From Cytophagales bacterium (lineage in GTDB: Bacteria; Bacteroidota; Bacteroidia; Cytophagales; Cyclobacteriaceae): a stretch of DNA of 39,691 bases. Below, piece after piece: positions 26,021 to 34,984 of this stretch. The stretch spans positions 1 to 39,691 of the forward strand of contig JANYHW010000193.1 in NCBI GenBank assembly GCA_025358885.1, given 5' to 3'. The translations under genes and the position numbers were made by a program. Within the stretch, counting starts at the first letter, position 1, and every line of letters starts with the position of its first letter. The notes beneath the pieces are model-generated. The model was given only the letters and a program-made list of their open reading frames with translations. It was not told where the DNA came from and made no database searches.

Positions 26021-27208
26021 TCAGGCGCTGCCTAATTCTATGCGGAAGGTTGTTCCCTGATTTTCTTCAGACGACTTCACATAAATCCTTCCCTTATGAT
26101 AGAGTTCTATAATGCGCTTGGCCAGTGCCAACCCGAGTCCCCAGCCGCGCTTCTTCGTGGTGAAGCCCGGCCTGAATACACTGGAGATAATAGACTTCGG
26201 CATGCCCTTGCCTGTATCGGAGATGTCGATGAAAACCTTGTGTTCGTTCCCTCGAAGAATCTTGATGGCAATTGTTCCGGTGCTTCCCATCGCATCGACG
26301 GCATTCTTGCAAAGGTTTTCAATGACCCACTCGAACAACGGAGCGTGCACCATGGCGCAAATCGTTTCTGAGAGTGTGTAAACTTCAATATTGATTTTGG
26401 AAGATACCCGGGGCTGAAGATAACTTACCACATTGTTGATGAGCTGAAAAATATTTTCCTCTTTCAGTACCGGGGTTGAGCCTATGCTGGAGAACCGTTC
26501 TGTGACTACCCGAAGTTTCCGAATGTCTTTATCCAGTTCTTCCACGATTCCCTTCCCTTTGAACTGTGGATCATCCCGCAGTACTTCAATCCATGCCATG
26601 AGCGACGATAGAGGTGTCCCCAACTGATGGGCAGTTTCCTTGGCAAGACCTACCCACACCCTGTTCTGTTCGGCGGTCTTTGAATAATTGAAGGCCAGGT
26701 AGGAGATAAAACCAAAGATAGCAATCACAGAAAGCTGGATATAGGGATAAGCGATGAGTTGACGCAACAGGGAGGAATTCTTGTAATAGACAAATTGCTT
26801 CCCGAATACTTCTGCTGTTGTGGGGTCTTTGAGCAAGATAACAATGGGAGGATAAGTCTTCTTCATCTCCTGAAGCTGACGTTTCAATTCTCTTTCTTTT
26901 CTTTCAGGCGTCCAACTTGAATTAATATCAACGTTATTGAAATTGACGATGTTCTCCTGACCATCGACGAGAATGGTGGGAATGGAGTTATTCTTATACA
27001 CGATTTCTTCTGTAATAAACAGAATGTTATTATCGGTATCGTTGGAAGTATACTCAAGTGCCTTCGCAAAAAGGCGCACCTGGTTCTTCTCCCGCTCTTT
27101 CAACTGTTCCACCAGCACATTCGTATAATATATTGTGCCCACGCTGATGATCACGGAAACGATCAGGATAATCCACTTCAGGTTGGTGTTGTCCTGATAG
27201 AAATCCAT
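26021..27208 (-). CDS. membrane sensor histidine kinase
   Basis: This 395-aa protein starts MDFYQDNTNLKWIILIVSVI; a further in-frame ATG lies nine codons upstream. It has TM1 (about 12-31), an extracytoplasmic sensor (about 32-150) and TM2 (about 156-174). The H box AKETAHQLGTPLSSLMAWIE puts the phospho-accepting His near residue 194. Then come the N box VIENLCKNAVDAM, the G1 box DISDTGKGMP and the F/G2 region GFTTKKRGWGLGLALAKRII of HATPase_c. There is no HAMP domain between TM2 and the H box. No response regulator is nearby, so the partner is unknown. Its ligand cannot be read from the sensor. It follows atpD on the same strand with 133 nt between. Confidence 0.9.
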   Translation of the reverse strand: MDFYQDNTNLKWIILIVSVIISVGTIYYTNVLVEQLKEREKNQVRLFAKALEYTSNDTDNNILFITEEIVYKNNSIPTILVDGQENIVNFNNVDINSSWTPERKERELKRQLQEMKKTYPPIVILLKDPTTAEVFGKQFVYYKNSSLLRQLIAYPYIQLSVIAIFGFISYLAFNYSKTAEQNRVWVGLAKETAHQLGTPLSSLMAWIEVLRDDPQFKGKGIVEELDKDIRKLRVVTERFSSIGSTPVLKEENIFQLINNVVSYLQPRVSSKINIEVYTLSETICAMVHAPLFEWVIENLCKNAVDAMGSTGTIAIKILRGNEHKVFIDISDTGKGMPKSIISSVFRPGFTTKKRGWGLGLALAKRIIELYHKGRIYVKSSEENQGTTFRIELGSA

Positions 27209-27335
27209 AGTGGAAATTCGGATCGGGTTGGCCATGGCCGATGAAGATAGGAAAAAATATCTTAGAAAGTGGAACGCTATTTAGGTCTAGCTATGCTGAC
27301 TACACGGCATTGGGTGCTACCGGACGTGGAAGAGT

Positions 27336-28646
27336 TTAACCTCGTTGCATAAACCATTTGGCGAGCACCTTGTAGTTCACTTTGGTACCGCTCATCAATA
27401 TGCCCACCCGATAAATTCTTCCTGCCACCCAGGTGGTAAAGATGAACCCCGCGATCAGGAGTACCATGGAAAGAACCAATTGCCACAGGGGTACCTCGAA
27501 ACCGATCCTGCCCATCATGGCAATGGGGGAGGTGAATGGAATGATGGAGAGCCAGACACTCACTGTACCATGAGGATCCTTGAGGATAAACATAAACAGA
27601 CTCATATAGGAGATGAGAAGCGGAATCGTAATCGGGAACATGAATTGCTGGGCTTCCGCAGGGCTGTCTACAGCGGAACCCACGGCAGCAAACAATGCTC
27701 CGTAGATCAGGTAGCCTCCGAGGAAATAGAAAAGAAAATTGAAAAGGATAAAAGCCCAGGGCAGATTGAGCGCCTCGTTTATTCCACTAATCACATTCGA
27801 GTTTACAGCAGCCTGCTGGGCCGCCACTTCCGGTGCCATTTGCTGCATGGCCTGTTGCTGAGGCGGATCAATTCCAAAATATCCAAGTACGCCAAAGGTC
27901 AGGGTACTCATCAAAATGATCCAAATCAGAAATTGCAGCAATCCCACAGACGCCAAACCAATGATTTTACCCATCATGAGTTGGAAAGGTCTTACGGAAG
28001 AGACAATGACCTCTACTACTTTACTTGTTTTCTCCTCAATAATTCCTTGCATGATCTGGGCTCCATAAATGAAGATGAACATATACATCAATATGCCACC
28101 CGCCATGCCAATGCCGAAGAGAATTCCTGAATTGCTGGATTTTTCCTGGCCGCCCTCACTTACTTTGACTGTACTGATATTCACATTTGTTTTCAGGCTG
28201 TCCAGCAGTTTCTGATCTATGTTCAGGCGCCGCATCTTCATGTCTTTGATCTGTGCCTCAAAAAGATGCTCAATGTTACCTACATCGTCAAGGCTTGGAT
28301 TGATCTTCGTGTAAAGGGTTATTCCTTTGGGTTTTGAAAGTTCGTAGGTAGGAATGTAAAGCAATCCGAAGTCCTCAGAATCATTGAATGCCCTCTTGGC
28401 ATCGTCAAGGGACCCGACAAAGGGTTTAAACACAAACCGGGAAGTATCCGGAAGGAAGGTCTTGCTTTCATCTACAAAATGAATGACTTCCTTGCGCGCA
28501 TTCTTCTCCGATTGTTTGGATACAAAAACGAGAAGGCCAATGATGGCAGGAAAAATCAATGGCACCACAATCGTAGCGATCAGGAACGATTTCTTTTGAA
28601 CCCGGTTCAAAAATTCACGCTGGATAATTAACCAAATCTTATTCAT
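27336..28646 (-). CDS. ABC-2 type permease (NatB-like exporter)
   Basis: The 436-aa protein begins MNKIWLIIQREFLNRVQKKS, with TM1, a large extracytoplasmic loop (about 45-165), and five further hydrophobic segments in the second half. The region before the second half contains IIEEKTSKVVEVIVSSVRPF, the ABC-2/NatB signature facing the cytoplasm. The likely substrate is unknown; NatAB exports Na+ in Bacillus, but that function is not implied. The ATG overlaps the end of the ATPase gene by 8 bp (28639-28646), showing the two form one unit. A long frame on the opposite strand is a shadow. Confidence 0.88.
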   Translation of the reverse strand: MNKIWLIIQREFLNRVQKKSFLIATIVVPLIFPAIIGLLVFVSKQSEKNARKEVIHFVDESKTFLPDTSRFVFKPFVGSLDDAKRAFNDSEDFGLLYIPTYELSKPKGITLYTKINPSLDDVGNIEHLFEAQIKDMKMRRLNIDQKLLDSLKTNVNISTVKVSEGGQEKSSNSGILFGIGMAGGILMYMFIFIYGAQIMQGIIEEKTSKVVEVIVSSVRPFQLMMGKIIGLASVGLLQFLIWIILMSTLTFGVLGYFGIDPPQQQAMQQMAPEVAAQQAAVNSNVISGINEALNLPWAFILFNFLFYFLGGYLIYGALFAAVGSAVDSPAEAQQFMFPITIPLLISYMSLFMFILKDPHGTVSVWLSIIPFTSPIAMMGRIGFEVPLWQLVLSMVLLIAGFIFTTWVAGRIYRVGILMSGTKVNYKVLAKWFMQRG

Positions 28647-29553
28647 GGGATTCTCCTTTCACAAGGGCTATAAATATCTCGCTCATGCTGGGTATTTTTT
28701 CCAAAAAGCTATGCACCTCGGTAACCTGGATCAAGTCCCTGATGAGATCATTGGGACTCCCGTCACCATTCATTTTCACGGTCGATTTCAGGAGCCCATC
28801 CTCGGCGGCTTCCTGATGGACCAGCGAGTACTGACTGCCGGTCAGGTTGAATGTTCCCCGGTGTTCAACCAGGAACGAATTGGTCTTGTACTTGGCTTTA
28901 ACTTGTTTCTTGGAACCTTCCAGTATCTTCTTTGACTTGTTGATGAGGGCTATTGAATCACACAAATCTTCCACCGTCTCCATCCGGTGGGTGGAAAAAA
29001 TGATGGTAGAACCTTTCTTCTTCAGTTCCAGTATCTCTTCTGTAATCAATTGTGCATTTACGGGATCAAACCCGGAAAAGGGTTCATCCAGGATAATCAG
29101 TCGAGGCTCGTGCATCACGGTGCTAATGAACTGCACCTTTTGTGCCATGCCCTTGGAAAGGTCCTCCACTTTCTTATTCCACCAATCCGACACTTCAAAT
29201 TTCTGAAGCCAGACTTTGATGCGCGACAGGGCATCATTCCGGCTTAACCCCTTGAGTTGCGCGAGGTATAGGAGTTGTTCACCCACCTTTAGTTTCTTGT
29301 AGAGACCGCGTTCTTCCGGTAAGTAGCCGATTACGCCAATATGATCCGGATTGAGTTTCTGCCCGAAGATGCTGATCTCTCCTGAATCCGCATTGATAAT
29401 CTGATTAATAATCCTGATGATGGTGGTCTTGCCTGCGCCATTGGGCCCCAGCAAACCATAAATCGATTGTTCGGGTACTGTGAGATCTACCTGGTCCAGA
29501 GCAGTATGATTGGCGTACCGCTTCGTTACTCCTTTGGCGACAAGTGCTTCCAC
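28639..29553 (-). CDS. ABC transporter ATP-binding protein (NatA-like)
   Basis: This 304-aa protein begins MEALVAKGVTKRYANHTALD. It has Walker A GLLGPNGAGKTTIIRIINQI, Q loop IGVIGYLPEERGLYKKLKVG, signature LSKGMAQKVQFISTVMHEPR, Walker B LIILDEPFSGFDPVNAQLIT and switch His in TIIFSTHRMETVEDLCD. The C-terminal 80 residues are a DUF4162-type tail (KTNSFLVEHRGTFNLTGSQY). It partners the permease downstream (8-bp overlap). Its promoter at 29588-29618 is the best consensus match in the window besides the one at 1031. The substrate is unknown. Confidence 0.92.
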   Translation of the reverse strand: MEALVAKGVTKRYANHTALDQVDLTVPEQSIYGLLGPNGAGKTTIIRIINQIINADSGEISIFGQKLNPDHIGVIGYLPEERGLYKKLKVGEQLLYLAQLKGLSRNDALSRIKVWLQKFEVSDWWNKKVEDLSKGMAQKVQFISTVMHEPRLIILDEPFSGFDPVNAQLITEEILELKKKGSTIIFSTHRMETVEDLCDSIALINKSKKILEGSKKQVKAKYKTNSFLVEHRGTFNLTGSQYSLVHQEAAEDGLLKSTVKMNGDGSPNDLIRDLIQVTEVHSFLEKIPSMSEIFIALVKGESHE

Positions 29554-29587
29554 AATCTGGTAGTTAAGAATGTTTGACGATAAGTAA

Positions 29588-29618
29588 CAAAACTAAAAGG
29601 ATAATTACATCCGGCAAA
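29588..29618 (-). promoter_or_regulatory. Bacteroidota-type promoter of the NatAB-like operon
   Basis: Minus-strand -33 TTTG (29615-29618), 19-nt spacer, -7 TAGTTTTG (29588-29595), then a leader of about 30 nt to the ATG at 29553. This has the same spacing as the promoter at 1031-1061. Confidence 0.7.
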
Positions 29619-29685
29619 CTGTTTTTAACCAGGCGGCGTCTCCGATTTCTTTCTATTGCAAGAATAAAAAATTGTGGGGTATTGT

Positions 29686-30585
29686 CTAGTTGGCCTTTTC
29701 CTTAAAGATTATTTTGCCCATTGACACATCAAGGTCAAAAGTGAGTGCATTCTTGGGATTCCGGGAATAGGCAGGGTTGCCGTATGCATTGACGCCAATA
29801 CGCTTGAGGTTTTTCGAAAGGTTTACACTGCACAGCCAGGATTCGTTGATCTTGACCATCACTGGCACTGATTCTTCTGGCAGAACAATGATCATATTTC
29901 CCGCACCCACACTCCCCTGAACAGTGGGCATAGTCTCCGGACGATTGCTGAAGTCGAGGAAAATATTTCCGAATCCCACTTCCGCAATGACTACCCTGGA
30001 ACGGGAAAGATTCAGGTGCCTTACATTGAGAGAACCAAGATCAACTTTCACAAAAAAAGTGTCCATCTCTACCTTGTTTTCCTGACCTGCAGCGTACGAA
30101 ACGTTTACATCGGCACTGCCGGTATTGATTTTGAGTTTCTTGATGGAAAGGCCGGAAAGATCGATGTTGGCATTGCCTAAACCATAGTCCAAATCAAGGG
30201 AATAGGGTTTGGTGTCGGTGAGATACACTTTCCAGAATTTGTCGGAGATCTTTTCTTCTCCGCCACCGAATACCTGGTAGGAGATTTTTTTGCTCACCCC
30301 GCGTTGCCCCTCTTGTTCAAGTGCAAGTTTTACAAAACAAATGGCATTTTTTACTTCGTTGCTGAACGTATGGGCATATTCTTCAAGGTCCTGGTTGCTG
30401 TAAATGGAGAGGAGTTCTGCCGTTTGTCCAGCGCGGATAAAACAATTGCCCGTCTTGGCCTTCAGGCTCAGATCCACCGTTTGGCAGTTGTCCTGGTTGT
30501 CAACCGTGAACTGCTTTTTCATCTGGCCAACCACCGCTCCTGTGCACATTAGCCCCAACACTGCCAACGATAAGGTTTTCCCCAT
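29686..30585 (-). CDS. secreted beta-rich protein, DUF4097-like
   Basis: The 299-aa protein has a signal peptide (MGKTLSLAVLGLMCTGAVVG, then Q). The mature protein has alternating beta strands, a run of repeated short segments such as LDYGLGNANIDLSGLSIKKL, INTGSADVNVSYAAGQENK, VKVDLGSLNVRHLNLSRS and AEVGFGNIFLDFSNRPETMP. This repeat layout resembles the toast-rack/beta-helical DUF4097 class of putative adhesins, although the match is by eye. Four cysteines occur in the N-terminal half. Function unknown. It is upstream of the NatAB-like operon on the same strand but 132 nt away, with a promoter between, so probably a separate transcript. Confidence 0.6.
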   Translation of the reverse strand: MGKTLSLAVLGLMCTGAVVGQMKKQFTVDNQDNCQTVDLSLKAKTGNCFIRAGQTAELLSIYSNQDLEEYAHTFSNEVKNAICFVKLALEQEGQRGVSKKISYQVFGGGEEKISDKFWKVYLTDTKPYSLDLDYGLGNANIDLSGLSIKKLKINTGSADVNVSYAAGQENKVEMDTFFVKVDLGSLNVRHLNLSRSRVVIAEVGFGNIFLDFSNRPETMPTVQGSVGAGNMIIVLPEESVPVMVKINESWLCSVNLSKNLKRIGVNAYGNPAYSRNPKNALTFDLDVSMGKIIFKEKAN

Positions 30586-30725
30586 GACCCTTTTTACGAG
30601 TTTTATCCTGCTTAGGTTAAAACGGGTGAACCCATTGTTAAATGAATGTTAATATCACCCGTAATTGGTCATATACGGGATGGGCTGCCAAAGGTTGGAA
30701 AAAATCCTGTGGGGGCGTTGAATTC

Positions 30726-31850
30726 CTACTCCTGGCTGAAATACTCCTTCATTCTTTCGAAAAAGCCCTTTTCTGAGCTATCAGGATGAGGTTGAAAATT
30801 GGGCGATTGTCTCAAGTGCTCAAGCGTCGCCTTTTCTTCGCTGCTTAATTTCTTTGGGGTCCATACATTGATATAAATGAGCTGGTCGCCGGAACCGTAG
30901 CCATTAATATCTTTAAGACCTTTGCCCCTGAGGCGGAGTATTTTGCCCCCCTGAGTTCCGGGATCAATTTTGATCCGGACTTTCCCTCCCACAGAAGGCA
31001 CTTCGACGTTTGTGCCTAGAGCGGCATCTACAAAATTGATGTGAAGGTCGTAGACGAGGTTGTTGCCATCCCGCTTTAGGTCTTTGTCTTCTTGCTCTTC
31101 GATCAGAATGAGAAGGTCTCCCGGAACGCCACCACCAGGAGCTTCATTGCCTTTTCCGCCCATTGAGAGTTGCATCCCATCGGAGACACCGGCTGGGATC
31201 TTGATAGAAATAAGGTCTTCCTTGGATACCAACCCGGAACCGTCAACGCCGGACGGACGTTTGTCTATAATCTGACCAGATCCCTGACAGGCAGGGCATG
31301 TTGAGGCAGAGACCATTTGACCCAGCATGGTATTCACCACTTTTCGCACTTGTCCATTGCCCTGGCAAGTCGTGCAGGTCTTGAATGTTACACCTTCTGC
31401 CCGGATCAGCCGGTTAACTTTAATTTTTTTCTCGACGCCATTAGCGATTTCATCGAGAGTGAGTTTCAGTTTGATGCGCAGGTTGGATCCCCGTCGCTGA
31501 GTGCTTCGTGAACTGCCACCGAAAAAACTTTCGAATGGACTTCCTCCGCCACCTGTGTTGCCGAAAATATCACCGAACTGACTGAAGATATCATCCATGT
31601 TCATATGGTGACCTTGGCCGCCCATGCCTGGTCGGTTGTGTCCAAAGCGATCGTATTGGGCTTTCTTGTCCGGATCACTGAGGACTTCATAGGCTTCTGC
31701 GGCCTCTTTAAATTTTTCTTCAGCTTCCTTATTGCCCGGATTTTTGTCCGGGTGAAACTGAATGGCCGTCTTGCGGTAGGCTTTCTTTATCTCCTCCGGC
31801 GTGGCGGACTTACTGATCGCGAGTATTTCGTAGAAGTCTCTTTTTGACAT
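30726..31850 (-). CDS. dnaJ: co-chaperone DnaJ with a single zinc centre
   Basis: DnaJ stimulates DnaK ATPase and delivers substrates. The 374-aa protein starts [20 protein letters not shown]. Its J domain has HPD at residues 33-35 (QFHPDKNPG). A Gly/Phe-rich linker follows (about 75-120), with [10 protein letters not shown]. The cysteine-rich domain contains only two CxxCxGxG motifs, at 159-166 (CTTCQGNG) and 185-192 (CPACQGSG); the usual first and fourth motifs are gone. The substrate-binding C-terminal domains follow, with [10 protein letters not shown] and [19 protein letters not shown] frame extending upstream to 31925 crosses the grpE stop region and is rejected. It is separated from grpE by 49 nt of short tandem repeats. 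Confidence 0.93.
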   Translation of the reverse strand: MSKRDFYEILAISKSATPEEIKKAYRKTAIQFHPDKNPGNKEAEEKFKEAAEAYEVLSDPDKKAQYDRFGHNRPGMGGQGHHMNMDDIFSQFGDIFGNTGGGGSPFESFFGGSSRSTQRRGSNLRIKLKLTLDEIANGVEKKIKVNRLIRAEGVTFKTCTTCQGNGQVRKVVNTMLGQMVSASTCPACQGSGQIIDKRPSGVDGSGLVSKEDLISIKIPAGVSDGMQLSMGGKGNEAPGGGVPGDLLILIEEQEDKDLKRDGNNLVYDLHINFVDAALGTNVEVPSVGGKVRIKIDPGTQGGKILRLRGKGLKDINGYGSGDQLIYINVWTPKKLSSEEKATLEHLRQSPNFQPHPDSSEKGFFERMKEYFSQE

Positions 31851-31858
31851 GTGCGGAG

Positions 31859-31898
31859 GTATTGACGTGTTAAAGTGTTGAGGTGTTGATGTTATTGG
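31859..31898. repeat. five degenerate 8-nt tandem repeats between grpE and dnaJ
   Basis: Read on the plus strand the spacer splits into GTATTGAC, GTGTTAAA, GTGTTGAG, GTGTTGAT and GTTATTGG, consensus GTGTTGAn. They fill almost exactly the space between the dnaJ start and the grpE stop. Confidence 0.6.
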
Positions 31899-31899
31899 C

Positions 31900-32466
31900 T
31901 CAGCTACCAGTGACAACTTTCGCAAATCTGATAACCTTATCGTTTAGGAGATATCCTTTCTCGACTACATCGACAATTTTTCCTTTTAATTTTTCATCTC
32001 CTGGCACACTGGTGATGGCTTCATGAAGATCAGGGTTAAAGTCAGCGCCTTTACCTGCGTCCATTACTTTCACACCATATTGCTCGAGGACTTTTTTGAA
32101 CTTGTTCTGTATCAGGAAGAAACCTTCAGACTCTTTTCCAACCATTTCCTTGAAGGATTTTTCGCCACGTTCGAAATCATCGGCAACGGTCAGGAGAGAT
32201 TTCAACAGTTGTTCGTTAGCACCCTGGATCATTTCCAGTTTTTCTTTGGAGGTGCGCCGGCGATGGTTTTCAAATTCAGCATACAGACGCACATATTTGT
32301 CTTTTGCCTCTGACAATTCGTCTTGTAGCCTCTTCAATGGATCTTGCTCCATTTTTGGTTCTGCTTTTACTTCAGGCTCAGGTTGCTGAAAGGGTGGCGT
32401 TTCGCTCACAGAATCATCATGTTTATCCAGTTCTGGTTCAATATTGGTTGTGTTTTCCATGGTCAT
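31900..32466 (-). CDS. grpE: nucleotide exchange factor GrpE
   Basis: GrpE releases ADP from DnaK. The 188-aa protein starts [20 protein letters not shown] (or MENTT two codons later). It has an acidic disordered N-terminus, then a long coiled-coil helix (about 50-105) with [20 protein letters not shown]. The beta domain follows with [35 protein letters not shown] and [16 protein letters not shown]. The last strand [18 protein letters not shown] is the conserved terminal signature. An upstream extension to 32505 lacks support. It lies immediately before dnaJ; dnaK is about 17 kb away. Confidence 0.95.
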   Translation of the reverse strand: MTMENTTNIEPELDKHDDSVSETPPFQQPEPEVKAEPKMEQDPLKRLQDELSEAKDKYVRLYAEFENHRRRTSKEKLEMIQGANEQLLKSLLTVADDFERGEKSFKEMVGKESEGFFLIQNKFKKVLEQYGVKVMDAGKGADFNPDLHEAITSVPGDEKLKGKIVDVVEKGYLLNDKVIRFAKVVTGS

Positions 32467-32629
32467 TTCTATGAACAAAGGGCAAAATGGCAAGAATTCT
32501 GCCAATTGATCAAATGTGCCAAGATGACCAACTTTTTGGGAATTCAGGAATTAGGTACGGGCATTGGGGAGCGGGGGTGGTAAACAGGATGTGACACGGT
32601 TGAGTGGACAAGGCACAATGCAACCCCGA

Positions 32630-33160
32630 CTAATTCAAAAATGCTTTCGATATCATGAAGAGGGCAGAGCACAAGAGCAGGAAGAAGATCGACAGTCGGT
32701 AAGCATTAAACCTGCCTGCAACGAAGCCACTGCTCATCAATATTTCCATTTCTTCCAGGGGCAATGAATCGGGTGTATGAATAAACCCTTTGCCCCTTGA
32801 CTTCATAGTGGCATAGAAGTATTCGGCAATCGGCTGCCCTGACATGTTCAACCACTTAAGGTTCCGGCCAAAGAGATTGGAGGAAAGCCTGTACTGATTT
32901 CCCCCCTTCAATTTCAGGAACGCCGGTCCCAGGATGCGGTTAACAATTTCTCCAATGAGGACATCATTTTTCTTTAGTAGAATTTTATTGTACCAAAATC
33001 CCACACGCTTGAACTGCAGGTTACCGTGGGTTGTAGAAAAATTTGCATTGGAACTGAGTTCCGTCAGTAGTGTGAGGGTCCCGATTTCCTGGTTTTCGAT
33101 TTCGAACAAAAAACGACGGCCGCTCAGGTCCGCATTCTTCCAGGTAATGGTGCTCATCAT
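32630..33160 (-). CDS. hypothetical protein with C-terminal membrane helix
   Basis: The 176-aa protein is taken from the ATG at 33160 (MMSTITWKNADLSGRRFLFE). An earlier ATG at 33235 would overlap obg by 19 bp. The body is beta-rich with FEIENQEIGTLTLLTELSSN, FWYNKILLKKNDVLIGEIVN and GGNQYRLSSNLFGRNLKWLN. A tail LSIFFLLLCSALFMISKAFL is a likely membrane helix (about 155-174). It may be a tail-anchored cytoplasmic protein. No family is recognised. It follows obg by 56 nt on the same strand, possibly co-transcribed. Confidence 0.6.
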   Translation of the reverse strand: MMSTITWKNADLSGRRFLFEIENQEIGTLTLLTELSSNANFSTTHGNLQFKRVGFWYNKILLKKNDVLIGEIVNRILGPAFLKLKGGNQYRLSSNLFGRNLKWLNMSGQPIAEYFYATMKSRGKGFIHTPDSLPLEEMEILMSSGFVAGRFNAYRLSIFFLLLCSALFMISKAFLN

Positions 33161-33216
33161 TCTGTTATTTACATTCCAAGTTAAAGCGAACTTCCATAAA
33201 ATAAAGGAATTGGTGA

Positions 33217-34206
33217 TCAATGCAAACTCTTCCAAATCAAATCCTTCAATTCGACAATGCCTTGTTGGGTTATGGAGGAAATAAATGTGAAAGGAAGGTC
33301 GGGAGGGAGTTCATTCTTAATAGCCACTTTCAATTCATCATCCAGCAAATCTGATTTGGACACGGCAAGCAGCCGCTTCTTGTCCAGCAATTCGGGATTG
33401 TATTGTTTCAGTTCGTTCAACAGAATCTCATATTCCTTCTTGATGTCGTTTGAATCAGCGGGCACGAGAAACAGGAGGAGCGCATTTCGTTCGATGTGGC
33501 GGAGAAAACGGATACCAAGCCCCTTGCCTTCAGAAGCTCCTTCAATAATCCCGGGGATATCGGCCATAACAAATGATTGGTTATCGCGATAAGCCACCAC
33601 CCCGAGGTTAGGAGTGAGCGTTGTAAAAGCATAGTCCGCAATCTTGGGTTTGGCCGCCGACACGACAGAAAGTAGTGTGGACTTTCCGGCATTCGGGAAT
33701 CCCACCAGGCCAACATCCGCGAGCAGCTTGAGTTCAAGGATTATCCATCCTTCCTGTCCAGGCTCTCCGGGCTGTGCGTGCCGCGGAGCTTGTTGGGTAG
33801 AGGTGGCAAAAAAAGCATTGCCTTTGCCGCCACGGCCCCCTTTGCTCAGGACCACATCTTCTCCATCGGTATTGATTTCACAAATGAATTCATTGGAATC
33901 TGCATGTCGCGCGACAGTTCCCAATGGCACGTCAATTATTTCGTCTTTGCCATCGGCGCCTGTGCGGTCCTGACCTTCCCCTCCGATGCCATCCTGTGCC
34001 ACCACATGTTTGCGGAATTTGAGATGAAGGAGTGTCCATAAGTTGGAGTTGCCCCTGAGAATAACATGACCGCCTCGGCCACCATCACCGCCATCAGGGC
34101 CTCCTTTATCAATGAATTTCTCACGGTGGAAATGCAAACATCCTGCTCCGCCATTGCCGGAGTGAGAATGAAACTTTACGTAGTCAATGAAGTTGGGATT
34201 GGACAA
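33217..34206 (-). CDS. obg: GTPase Obg/CgtA
   Basis: Obg is an essential GTPase acting in large-subunit ribosome assembly and stress control. The 329-aa protein has the Gly-rich Obg fold (residues 1-158), beginning [20 protein letters not shown] and containing [20 protein letters not shown]. The G domain includes [20 protein letters not shown] (G1), [15 protein letters not shown] (G2), [20 protein letters not shown] (G3) and [10 protein letters not shown] (G4). No OCT domain follows, making this the short Obg form. Upstream adk is 108 nt away. Confidence 0.96.
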   Translation of the reverse strand: MSNPNFIDYVKFHSHSGNGGAGCLHFHREKFIDKGGPDGGDGGRGGHVILRGNSNLWTLLHLKFRKHVVAQDGIGGEGQDRTGADGKDEIIDVPLGTVARHADSNEFICEINTDGEDVVLSKGGRGGKGNAFFATSTQQAPRHAQPGEPGQEGWIILELKLLADVGLVGFPNAGKSTLLSVVSAAKPKIADYAFTTLTPNLGVVAYRDNQSFVMADIPGIIEGASEGKGLGIRFLRHIERNALLLFLVPADSNDIKKEYEILLNELKQYNPELLDKKRLLAVSKSDLLDDELKVAIKNELPPDLPFTFISSITQQGIVELKDLIWKSLH

Positions 34207-34261
34207 TTGGGAATTTTAGCTGTTAGGTGATGAGTGCTAAATAATTGAGGGTGGATGCCGA

Positions 34262-34282
34262 TGAATACTGAATAATGAATCA
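34262..34282. repeat. three 7-nt tandem repeats between adk and obg
   Basis: TGAATAC, TGAATAA, TGAATCA in direct succession, within the 108-nt adk-obg spacer. These are degenerate and may reflect short repeat expansion rather than a functional site. Confidence 0.45.
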
Positions 34283-34314
34283 GGAAGTTGAAAAGTGCAG
34301 GTTGCCGGGGAGAG

Positions 34315-34890
34315 CTAGAGCCTGGCATCAATGACCTTGCAGATGTTCTTAAAAATTGAATCGACTTCTCCAATTCCCTGAATTCCGTTAAACTTTCCCT
34401 GGTTTTTATAATAATTTGCCACGGGAATGGTTTCATTTTCGTAGACCGTGATGCGGTTCTGAATTTTTGATTCATCCTGATCGTCTACGCGACCGGATGT
34501 TTTCCCGCGGTTAAGCAATCGCTTGACCAGTTCTGCCTTTGACACTTCCAATGCGATCATGCAGGAAATTGGCGTGCTTTTTCCGTTCATCAGTTTATCC
34601 AGGGCTTCCGCTTGTGCCACCGTTCTGGGGAACCCGTCAAAAATATATCCATTGATCTTTCCGTCCGACTTGATTTTGTCATCCACCATGTCGATGACCA
34701 CCTGGTCGGGAACAAGATTGCCTGCATCCATGTATTGTTGAGCCAGTTTGCCGAGTGCGGTTCCCTCTTTAAGGTGCTTGCGAAACAGGTCTCCCGTCGA
34801 AATGTGGCTAAGCTGATATTTTTTAATGATTCCTTCGCTCTGCGTGCCTTTGCCGGCGCCGGGTGGGCCAAAGAGGACGATGTTAACCAT
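34315..34890 (-). CDS. adk: adenylate kinase, short form
   Basis: Adk interconverts ATP + AMP and 2 ADP. The 191-aa protein has the P loop MVNIVLFGPPGAGKGTQSEG, an AMP-binding region LSHISTGDLFRKHLKEGTAL, and the motif GYIFDGFPRTVAQAEALDKL. A short LID follows (RLLNRGKTSGRVDDQDESKI) with no zinc-binding cysteines, and a C-terminal helix ends it. The short LID is the usual form in Bacteroidota. It lies between hpt and obg on the same strand; the 94-nt hpt-adk spacer contains a GC-rich inverted repeat. Confidence 0.96.
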   Translation of the reverse strand: MVNIVLFGPPGAGKGTQSEGIIKKYQLSHISTGDLFRKHLKEGTALGKLAQQYMDAGNLVPDQVVIDMVDDKIKSDGKINGYIFDGFPRTVAQAEALDKLMNGKSTPISCMIALEVSKAELVKRLLNRGKTSGRVDDQDESKIQNRITVYENETIPVANYYKNQGKFNGIQGIGEVDSIFKNICKVIDARL

Positions 34891-34984
34891 GGCTAAATTA
34901 TTAAAGTCAAAGTTTGCGAAGATACTTTACCCCCGGCCTCCCTCCAAATGGGGGTCCCTGGTGGGCTCAATGATTTTTGACGGA

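Noticed and set aside
26021-27208. Two-component operon
   Set aside because: No receiver-domain gene is adjacent, so the kinase is treated as an orphan.
27345-28130. Long 261-codon open frame on the plus strand
   Set aside because: It is antisense to the ABC permease, rich in His/Gly/Glu with no domain or start signal, so it is a shadow frame.
30726-31925. Upstream extension of DnaJ
   Set aside because: The extra residues come from the short tandem repeats and the grpE end; the J domain starts at [10 protein letters not shown].
34176-34475. Open frame across the adk-obg spacer
   Set aside because: It spans spacer repeats and the 3' end of adk in another frame; no domain or conserved look.
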